DNA of 46,800 bases from Hirudo medicinalis. Lineage: Eukaryota; Annelida; Clitellata; Hirudinida; Hirudinidae. Below are positions 1 through 46,800 of the stretch, piece by piece; position 1 is the stretch's first letter, and each line of letters starts with the position of its first letter. The stretch is from contig MPNW01001223.1 in the NCBI GenBank assembly GCA_011800805.1, positions 32,684 to 79,483 on the forward strand. Reading direction: 5' to 3'. A model generated the notes under the pieces. The model was not told the DNA's origin and ran no database searches. It saw only the letters and a program-made list of their open reading frames with translations. Position numbers and translations under genes: made by a program.

Positions 1-31
1 AATGTCCAATGTCCAATGTCCAATGTCCAAT
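1..31. repeat. (AATGTCC)n heptamer array
   Basis: About four head-to-tail copies of a 7-bp unit end six bases before the first visible acceptor (tgcag at 32-36). The array probably continues to the left of the window. Confidence 0.85.
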
Positions 32-36
32 TGCAG

Positions 37-39830
<39,794 letters not shown>

Positions 39831-39842
39831 GGTGATAAGACA

Positions 39843-40069
39843 ATGGCGATGATGATGATGATGATGATGATTTTGATGGTTATTATTATTGTTGTTGTTG
39901 TAGTTTCTATGAGCATTATTATGAAATAATATTTTTATCATAATTTTGTTGAACTTATTTCTCTTATCATTTTTATTTAAATTATACGAATCTATTATCA
40001 CCATTATCATTTATTATTAATATATTTATTATTATTATTAAAAAAAATTATTATTATTAATTATTATTG

Positions 40070-40101
<32 letters not shown>

Positions 40102-40160
40102 ATTATATGATTATTATAATATATACAATAATTATATTATTATTATTAACATGATAACAT
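39843..40160. repeat. (GAT)n then AT-rich (ATT/AAT)n in the 3' flank
   Basis: A short GAT array lies 15 bases after the dynein stop codon, followed by ATT/AAT tracts. This is probably 3' UTR or just beyond. Confidence 0.85.
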
Positions 40161-40317
40161 CGGGGTTATTTTTAACTTGTCAGAAGAAAGTTCATCTCAA
40201 GGTCGAGGTCGAGAAGAATGTTTACAACGATTGACCTGATTAAATGTTAATTAATATTAATTAATTTCCTAATTAATTATTCATGTTTGTTTTGTTTATG
40301 TTTAAAAATACAAATAT

Positions 40318-40525
40318 GATTCGTTTACTTTTGATATTCGGATTTAAACATTTAACATTTCTCTGTGAGATGTCAAATTAAAATCTAATGCCATGTCCAT
40401 CGCGACAAACAAGCGTCTTCTTTGACTCGACATCCACCCCAGCAACAACACTCACGGACGTCGTAATCGTCGCCAATCCACGAGTAAAACGACAATCGAC
40501 CGGAAGACAAAAGTGCCCATCATCC
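40318..40525 (+). repeat. Dispersed repeat, copy 1 of 2
   Basis: It shares long blocks with 44360-44584, including ATTTCTCTGTGAGATGTCAA, ACAAACAAGCGTCTT, CGTCGTAATCG and AAAAGTGCCCAT. It has no coding content and the family is not recognised. Confidence 0.85.
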
Positions 40526-40980
40526 ATCTATCGATACCATCGCAATCCATCATCCAACCTCCCATCGCCAGCCTTCTATTCCTCGTCGGGGACTCACGGA
40601 CGGCTCGAAAAGAGAACGAGGGGGGAAGCGCTAGGAATCCATTAATATCATTATTAGTTCTTTCGCATGATGTAAGAATTCCGCCTCTCACGATAGCAGA
40701 GCGCATTCGAATCCCGTTGTGGGAGCATTAACGTCCTATTCGACAATGTCATGTAATGTCCTCTAATGTAATGTAAGCCATCATAATAACTTTTCAGTTT
40801 TTTTTAAATTTAATACAAAATTTCTGAAATAAAGTCAAAAAATGAAATAAATCGGATTCTTTTTTTAAATTGTAGAATTCTCTCCACTCATTAACGGTGC
40901 TTCGTAATCAATTTAAAAATAATCAATAATTTAAGAAAATAAGCCCTCGTTAATTTTGATTTGAAAAAAGTTTTTAGATC
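40526..40980. other. Intergenic sequence, no gene seen
   Basis: It contains an isolated box B-like CATTCGAATCCC near 40707 without a foldable tRNA. An AATAAA lies near 40828. Confidence 0.45.
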
Positions 40981-40987
40981 TTGGCAT

Positions 40988-41012
40988 GGGTTAGGGTTAG
41001 GGTTAGGGTTAG
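40988..41012 (+). repeat. Interstitial telomere-type (GGGTTA)4
   Basis: Four perfect GGGTTA units. TTAGGG is the common metazoan telomere motif. Confidence 0.9.
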
Positions 41013-41108
41013 TTATAATTAATAATTATAACTTCATATCAACACAAGTCTCACGAGAAAGTCTCACGGCCTCAAATGTGATCATAATGAAGATACAGTG
41101 TATCTGAT

Positions 41109-41530
41109 ATACTAATATCCAGAAGGTAAATGGTGAGTCGTTTTGCAATCATTCCTGAGTTGATGATGATGATGGTGATGATGATAATGAATGATCATTG
41201 TGGGTAATGATGAATTTTAAGACTTTATGTAGCGCCATATGCACATACAGGTACATAGCCACTGGCGCTTTTTGTTAACCATTTTGTTAATCTAGCTTTA
41301 GTGGCGCTCATGAACTCAAGACCTACAGGTAGGAACTATAGCCTTGATATTACCTCGGCCACATTCAGTATCCCCAGTGGTATCCCAGTCTCAGCGATGG
41401 GTAGGACTTTTGCATCAATGGCTTGGCATGGAACGCAGTTTCAAGATCATGGGTCATCAATGTCAAGCCCTGACGGAAGGTCAATGTAGTCATTTAGTTG
41501 TTGTGCTGTGGCGTTAGTTGGTATTACTAA
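41109..41530 (-). pseudogene. Inverted, intron-containing copy of dynein exons 59-60
   Basis: Read on the minus strand it matches about 37905 to 38600: the upstream intron (AATACCAACT), acceptor and start of exon 59 (GACCTTCCGTCAGGGCTTGA), the MQKSYPSLR region, the donor CTGTAGGT, the SINE-related tail, AAATTCATCATTACCCACA, a CAT tract, and CAGGAATG...CGACTCACC...TACCTTCTGGAT of exon 60. Indels and stops disable it. About 270 bp of the intron is absent. Confidence 0.88.
41222..41290 (-). mobile_element. SINE tail fragment inside the pseudo-copy
   Basis: The minus strand gives AAAAAGCGCCAGTGGCTATG and GGCGCTACATAAAGTC. It corresponds to the tail of the SINE at 38276-38448, so it came along with the duplication. 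Confidence 0.7.
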
Positions 41531-41649
41531 TAATAATTAACAAATACTTTACATAACAAGAACAACAAGTTCTCACGGTGGCCATTCTATTAATAATTAA
41601 CGTTAAAATTGCTGTTAATTCAATAAAACATCAACTACCGTGAAAAACA

Positions 41650-41790
41650 TCCGACTGGTCAATCAAAATAAGTCGCCAGGAGGCGTCCAAAAATCGACTG
41701 GATGAGCAAAAACATGTTGTATGCCTTCCTCTAAAGTATGTTAGGTTTTTTCCGAACACAAGCCGAGGTGTTTCTGATTGCTCAATTCAC
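41650..41790 (+). repeat. Hairpin repeat family, copy A
   Basis: Conserved block 1 GTCGCCAGGAGGCGTCCAAA and block 2 CCGAACACAAGCCGAGGTGT about 75 bp apart. This family was not recognised. Confidence 0.75.
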
Positions 41791-41873
41791 ACTCATTTTA
41801 AAACTTCTCCAATTTGAAATTCATTCTACATTATTAAATCAGAAGTAGATTAAGCAGATGAATTATTTACTGA

Positions 41874-41982
41874 AATATTACAAAAATATTTACATATTAC
41901 AAAAATATTTACATATTACAAAAATATTTACATATTACAAAAATATTTACATATTACAAAAATATTTACATATTACAAATTT
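41874..41982. repeat. 19-bp tandem repeat
   Basis: Five to six copies of ATTACAAAAATATTTACAT. Confidence 0.94.
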
Positions 41983-42319
41983 GTAATACGTAAATTAAGA
42001 TCATCGACAGATCATTATTATTATTGCTAGCGATTTGGTTGAGTATTCCTCATTGGATGTAGTATGGACACGCGATAAATTTTCGTTTGTCAAAAATTCA
42101 TTCGGTGTTACATCTAACTAATCTACACGTCATCATCACTAGTAAACATTGCAATCAATGTCTTAAACACTTTTTAAGTACAAGAAATTATGATATTTAT
42201 CTGAGGTCATCATAACTTCTCAAGCTGCTTTTAACGGCACTGTTAACAACTGTTATTACCACCAACAACAATAACAGTGTAATAATAACAATAACAATCC
42301 CTCTAAATCTCTAAACACA

Positions 42320-42492
42320 ATCTTAAATCAGTTGCCAGGAGGCGTCCAAGAAAGTCACCATCTAAACCACTTGTCAGTATTTTCAGTTCTCTTGCAACAC
42401 AGGCGAGGTTAACGATGAAACGTTAGTTGGTGACGTCTGCCTCCCACTCATATATTTCATGTCTTAGAACACCAAGCAAGGTGTTTTGTGTT
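42320..42492 (+). repeat. Hairpin repeat family, copy B
   Basis: Block 1 GTTGCCAGGAGGCGTCCAAG, a diverged block 2 near 42393, and a clear block 2 GAACACCAAGCAAGGTGTTT near 42467. Confidence 0.72.
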
Positions 42493-42524
42493 TTTACGAG
42501 TGCGAAATATCCTTAAAAACAATT

Positions 42525-42598
42525 TAATAATAATAATAATAATATTAATATTAATAAATATAATTAATAATAAAAATAATAAAAATATTGAATTAAAT
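42525..42598. repeat. (AAT)n imperfect
   Basis: AAT/ATT triplets. Confidence 0.85.
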
Positions 42599-42675
42599 TT
42601 TTTGGAGTCTGGAAGGGTTCCCGCATTCAAACTTTTACCTCGACTTTTTGTGTTGAGAGATGTTTGTCGTTGAAA

Positions 42676-42828
42676 ATAATAATAATGATAATAATAATAA
42701 TAATAATAATAATAATAGTAATAATAATAGTAATAATAATAGTAATAATAATAGTAATAATAATAGTAATAGTAATAGCAATAGCAATAGCAATAGCAAT
42801 AGCAATAGCAATAGTAATAGTAATAGTA

Positions 42829-42867
<39 letters not shown>

Positions 42868-43026
42868 GTAATAATAATAGCAATAGCAATAGCAATAGCA
42901 ATAGCAATAGCAATAGTAATAGTAATAGTAATAAAAATAATAACAATAATAATAAAATAATAATAATAAAAATAATAATAATAATAATAAAAAAATAATA
43001 GTTACATTAATAATAATAATAATAAT
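42676..43026. repeat. Patterned AAT/AGT/AGC array
   Basis: About 350 bp. Blocks run (AAT)n, (AATAATAGT)n, (AATAGC)n, (AATAGT)n, (AAT)n, then again (AATAGC)n, (AATAGT)n and (AAT)n. The minus strand reads as poly-Leu by composition only. Confidence 0.93.
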
Positions 43027-43394
43027 GGTTGCAATGCGCCATTTGCATAGTGCCAGAGGCGCCTTGATTCTTCATTGGCTTCTTGTTGGTGTCCTGAAGA
43101 GAATTTAATCCAACAAATAGAAGAATCATAAAATAAAAACAAAAAAAGATCAACAGTTAAAGATATAAATTCGTGTAATAACCAAACCTTTTTTAATAAC
43201 AAATATAGCTACTTGATACTTGTACTTATTAGGTTATAACTGAGTTTTTGTTCAGATTGTAATGTTCGGGAAAATGTTTTAAAATGTACGTTTTAAAATA
43301 TATACATGTGTATATATAAATAATATAAATGTCTTTACATACACACACACATATATGTATACATATGTATAAATTTTGAATAAAATAAAAATCC

Positions 43395-43550
43395 CGATAA
43401 ACAATTCAAGATCATTTGCCAGGAGGCATCCACAAATCATCCACAGTTTTTCCGTCAAATCAAGAGGGCCTCCCTCTTAAGTATTTCTTTAAGGTTTTCT
43501 TCGAACACCAGGAGAGGTGTTTGTGAATGAGGATCATTTTGTCTGCGCTT
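43395..43550 (+). repeat. Hairpin repeat family, copy C
   Basis: Block 1 TTTGCCAGGAGGCATCCACA, CTCTTAAGTATTTCTTTAAG spacer, block 2 TCGAACACCAGGAGAGGTGT. Confidence 0.78.
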
Positions 43551-43575
43551 TATAATTCGTTCGAACTTATTATCA

Positions 43576-43750
43576 ATAATAATAATAATAATGATAATAA
43601 TAATAATAATATTAATAATAATAATAACAATAATAACTTTAAAAAATAATAACAATAATAATAATATTTATAATATATAATAAAATTAATAATGATAATA
43701 ATAATAATAATAATGATAATAATAATAATGACGATGATAATAATAATCGT
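43576..43750. repeat. (AAT)n tract
   Basis: AAT with GAT/ATT interruptions between hairpin copies C and D. Confidence 0.9.
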
Positions 43751-43759
43751 TGTTGTTAT

Positions 43760-43935
43760 TATTGAAGTGGAATGAACTTCCACATGGAGACAAAATGTAC
43801 ACTAATGAGAAACACCTCCCTTGTTGTTCCAAGAAGTCGTGAAAATCTTAAGTGGTGGACGTTACAAAAAAATCGAATTTAAGTGAGACTTTTTTTGGAC
43901 GCCTACTGGCGACTGATCTGATGTTGAGGTTTGGA
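43760..43935 (-). repeat. Hairpin repeat family, copy D (longest shared block)
   Basis: The minus strand shows GATCAGTCGCCAGTAGGCGT, CCACTTAAGATTTTCACGA, CTTGTTGTTCC-type block 2, and a downstream block TGTACATTTTGTCTCCATG plus GAAGTTCATTCCACTTC shared with copy H. Confidence 0.8.
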
Positions 43936-43949
43936 TATCTGGTTAAGCT

Positions 43950-44062
43950 ATGTTTATTATTATTATTATTATTATTAGTATTAATATTATTATTATTTTA
44001 TTACTGTTATTAATATTATCATAAATAATAATATTATTATTATCATTATTATTACTATTATT
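43950..44062. repeat. (ATT)n tract
   Basis: ATT with short interruptions. Confidence 0.9.
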
Positions 44063-44126
44063 GTTGTTGTTGTTGATATTGCTGTTGGTGGTAGTCTTGG
44101 TGATGTCACAAATAGACCGAGTTGTG

Positions 44127-44381
44127 ATTATTATTCATTACTCACTTATTATTCACTGTTCGACTTTATTTCAAGATCATTATTTATTATAATTAACACT
44201 ACAATAGTGACCACAAGAACTTTAAAGTTGTGATTTGTTTAGTTTCGACATTCNATTATTATTCATTACTCACTTATTATTCACTGTTCGACTTTATTTC
44301 AAGATCATTATTTATTATAATTAACACTACAATAGTGACCACAAGAACTTTAAAGTTGTGATTTGTTTAGTTTCGACATTC
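44127..44381. repeat. 127-nt exact duplication flanking N 44254
   Basis: 44127-44253 and 44255-44381 are identical, with a single N between. This is best read as an assembly overlap, not a biological repeat. Confidence 0.95.
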
Positions 44382-44584
44382 GGATTTAAGCATTTAACAT
44401 TTCTCTGTGAGATGTCAAATTAAATAAAATAATTACCATTTTAAGCCATCTAGTTCCATCTCCATCGCAACAAACAAGCGTCTTATTGGACTCGACAACC
44501 ACCATGATAGAAACCTTCACGGGCGTCGTAATCGGCGCCAATTCACGAATGAAACGACAATCGTCAAAAGGCAAAAGTGCCCAT
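44360..44584 (+). repeat. Dispersed repeat, copy 2 of 2
   Basis: The partner of 40318-40525 in the same orientation, with about 18 extra bases near 44425. It partly overlaps the duplicated 127-nt block. Confidence 0.85.
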
Positions 44585-44892
44585 TCAATGTCGAATATTT
44601 ATAAAAATGTCGAATTTTATGTCGAATACAAAAAATCGATCTATTTCCGTCAGTGTTGACCGTCAATGAAATCAGGCATTTTTATGCTTGATTTTTTAAA
44701 TAAAATATAGAAAAACACGACAATATGATAACAGTGTCTCCTACAAGACGAACTAGGGACCATATGGCGAACGACAATGATGATTATGATGATGATAGTG
44801 ATGATGACGACGATGGTGGTGATGGTGATGATACTAATTGTTGTTATTATTACTGATAATAAATATAATTAATTTCAAATTGGAGACAGGCT

Positions 44893-45160
44893 AAAACCAC
44901 CTCGCCTTGTGTTAAAAGTGAAGCACAACATTGGAAGATAAGATCTTGTCGATCGGTGTGAAATTCCTTTGAGGTGGTAGTTTTTGTGGCGCCTCCTGAT
45001 TTGAGGTGTGGTGATAATTGTGAATATTGTTGTTTATTATCATTACTGTTGTTATTGTTGATGTTGTCGTAAATAGCTCTTGTTGTCAGAATGCTTCCAA
45101 ACCTCCCGTTCTAAGATGATATTTTGTGGACGCCTGCTGGCTGATAAGAGATTTGTGGAT
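44893..45160 (-). repeat. Hairpin repeat family, copies E and F
   Basis: Two tandem, diverged copies. E has block 2 CCACCTCGCCTTGTGTTAAA and block 1 GTGGCGCCTCCTGATTTGA; F has GTGGACGCCTGCTGGCTGAT with CTTCCAAACCTCCCGTTC. Confidence 0.65.
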
Positions 45161-45845
45161 GATTGGTGTTATTGTTTTTAATATTTGTTATCGCTGCTGT
45201 TGTTGTTATTGTTATTACTGTTGCTGTTGTTGTTATTTCTGTTTTTGTTGTTATTCTTGTTGTTATTAATTAATGAATAAAATAGGGGATAGATGGACGG
45301 ACGGCTGGAGAGATATTATGACCTGTATTACAGCGTCTAGTATTTTAAATGTAATTAGGCCCTTGGTTAGTTGCTGCGATGTGACAATCTGTAGATGACC
45401 ACCTTAAATTATTTATTAATTTAATAGTTATTAAATATGAAATATTGATAAATTACGTAATAAATTGAGAAAATAATACAACCACAATCATCATCACCCT
45501 CGTCATCATAAAATCGTTCTCCAGATGGCCGTCCGTAGCCCGCTCTGTCAACTTATTTCTCAATATTTTAAACACAAGAAATTGAAAATATTAAAAATAA
45601 TTTATTTTTTTTTTAACTGAAAAATATTTTTAAAGTTTTCTCAATTCAACTAAAATTGCATTAACATTATATTTTGTTCAATTTTACAATAATAGTAATT
45701 GTAATAATAATAATAATAATATTAACTTACACATGGCATTGCTTCACATTACGACAATTAATAACATAATTCAACAATTATATTGCATCACAACATAACT
45801 CTCACCATCTCCAAAGAAACATCTCCAAAAAAATAAAAAATAAAA
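45161..45845. other. AT-rich intergenic sequence
   Basis: TTG/TTA-rich stretches and homopolymers; no gene seen. Confidence 0.5.
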
Positions 45846-45847
45846 AC

Positions 45848-45972
45848 CTGATACAAATTGCCTCCAGGCATACAAAAATGGAGAGACCAATACTGCCGCT
45901 CATACAGTACAATGCCTCCTCCTCGCAAGTATTTCAAGATTTCTTCAAACATGAAGCAAGGTGTGACCATAG
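45848..45972 (+). repeat. Hairpin repeat family, copy G
   Basis: Diverged block 1 ATTGCCTCCAGGCATACAAA and block 2 TCAAACATGAAGCAAGGTGT. Confidence 0.62.
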
Positions 45973-46094
45973 TAATAATAATAATAATAAAATAATAATA
46001 ATAATAATAATAATAACATTCACAATAATAACAATAAAAAAAAATAATAATACATAAACGTTGACGATAATAACAGCAATACCACACATACAAA

Positions 46095-46315
46095 CATCAA
46101 TCTCAGAATAGTCGCCTGTAGTCGTCCAAGAATATTCAATTTGCTTATTTTTCCTGATTAAGTCCGCCACTTAAGTCTTTCACGATTTCTTCGAACGCCA
46201 AGCGAGGTGTTTCTCGTTATTGTACATTTTGTGTCCATGTTTTTGGATTACTATGTGCGGATTAGTTAGATGTAACGCCAAATGAATTTTGAGGTTCATT
46301 CCACTTGGCTTGGCA
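46095..46315 (+). repeat. Hairpin repeat family, copy H
   Basis: Block 1 TAGTCGCCTGTAGTCGTCCA, CGCCACTTAAGTCTTTCACG, block 2 TCGAACGCCAAGCGAGGTGT, then TGTACATTTTGTGTCCATG and GAGGTTCATTCCACTTGG. With copy D it defines a unit of about 200 bp. Confidence 0.8.
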
Positions 46316-46635
46316 GCAGACATAGCGACTGCTGCCTTTACCGCAACAATGAGCAGCAGAGATAAGACGGAGATTTTCTGGATGCCATCACCTGGCAATT
46401 GTTCTACGATTATCTGCGATTATTTAAAGATGGTGAGCATCTTGTTGGACGACCGGGACCTCCGCAAGAGCAATGACAACACGCATGCAGAAGCAGCTCA
46501 ATAAAACGGCTAAGTTATATCTGCAAATGATTAACTTCCTCTCGACCTACGTCGTGAGAAGCTCATGGCAAACCACGCCCTCAGGTCTAAGGACCATAAA
46601 AAATGAATCTGTTAAAACTAAATATTTTATTTCAG

Positions 46636-46800
46636 ATGGCAGGAAGTCCAAGTCTCAAGCCAGGCTCCACTTAAAAATGAAGAAACGAGGCGAGACCACC
46701 CCATACGAGAAAGTCGAGTCCCTCCTTCCGGCAGACCTCCTAGGAGATATCGAAGAGGAAACTCCCACAATTCCTCCCTGGAGACTGAGGAAACCGGTGA
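46636..46800 (+). CDS. Possible partial exon of a next gene, cut by the window edge
   Basis: The acceptor attttatttcag opens a frame to the edge of the window, 55 codons without a stop. It is basic at first (GRKSKSQARLHLKMKKRGET) then acidic and proline-containing (DIEEETPTIPPWRLRKP). GC content and codon choice resemble the dynein exons. No family is recognised. A short open stretch at 46349-46501 upstream has an ATG but no clear junction to it. Confidence 0.45.

Noticed and set aside
40670..40735. tRNA-like segment with CATTCGAATCCC
   Set aside because: No acceptor or T-stem pairing could be drawn and no box A is at the right distance. It is at most a decayed fragment.
42635..42946. Poly-Leu open frame on the minus strand
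   Set aside because: Pure AAT/AGT/AGC microsatellite; no signal or flanking coding sequence.
46289..46504. 71-codon open frame near the right edge
   Set aside because: It begins inside hairpin repeat copy H and has no conserved content. Its possible donor (AAGATG|gtgagc) does not match the phase of the exon at 46636.

Overview
This is genomic DNA from a metazoan, most likely an aquatic invertebrate. The evidence is a many-intron protein gene with GT-AG splice sites, tRNA-derived SINE copies, very dense (GAT/ATC)n and (AAT)n microsatellites, and a short interstitial TTAGGG telomere-type array. TTAGGG argues weakly against arthropods and nematodes. The phylum cannot be fixed from the sequence. 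Four single N characters (15230, 22352, 29028, 44254) mark assembly joins, so the window is a scaffold of five pieces.

From 37 to 39830 the plus strand carries almost all of one axonemal inner-arm dynein heavy chain gene, of the DNAH3/DNAH7/DNAH12 clade and closest in my reading to DNAH7. I could place 62 coding exons (10,736 nt, about 3,580 codons). Splice phases agree at every junction except where noted below. The 5' end lies off the left edge: roughly the first 400-500 residues are missing. The stop codon is at 39828-39830. Order along the protein: tail and linker (exons 1-17), AAA1 (18-22), AAA2 (23-28), AAA3 (29-33), an EF-hand-like segment (34-35), AAA4 (36-40), stalk and microtubule-binding tip (40-45), AAA5 (46-50), AAA6 and C-terminal domain (51-62). 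The product would be a force-generating ATPase of motile cilia and flagella.

The gene model has four defects. Three exons (24, 39, 59) each lack one base in a short homopolymer. One internal AAA3 exon is missing between exons 32 and 33, where about 10.3 kb of non-dynein sequence is inserted and the 3' end of exon 32 occurs a second time. Two of the N joins are flanked by exact 127-nt duplications, which look like assembler overlap. Assembly error therefore explains much of the damage, although a real rearrangement is not excluded.

The 14.7-24.8 kb block is mostly AT-rich, with several tandem arrays, one tRNA-Ser(GCT)-like gene, one possible last exon (23421-23681) and a promoter-like cluster ending in a possible first exon (24238-24255). 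The 39.8-46.8 kb flank contains no long gene. It holds an inverted, intron-containing pseudo-copy of dynein exons 59-60, a cluster of about eight copies of an unrecognised repeat with two small conserved hairpins, another dispersed repeat pair, (AAT)n-type arrays and, at the right edge, a partial exon of a possible next gene. I see no CRISPR array, no operon structure and no autonomous transposon open reading frame.
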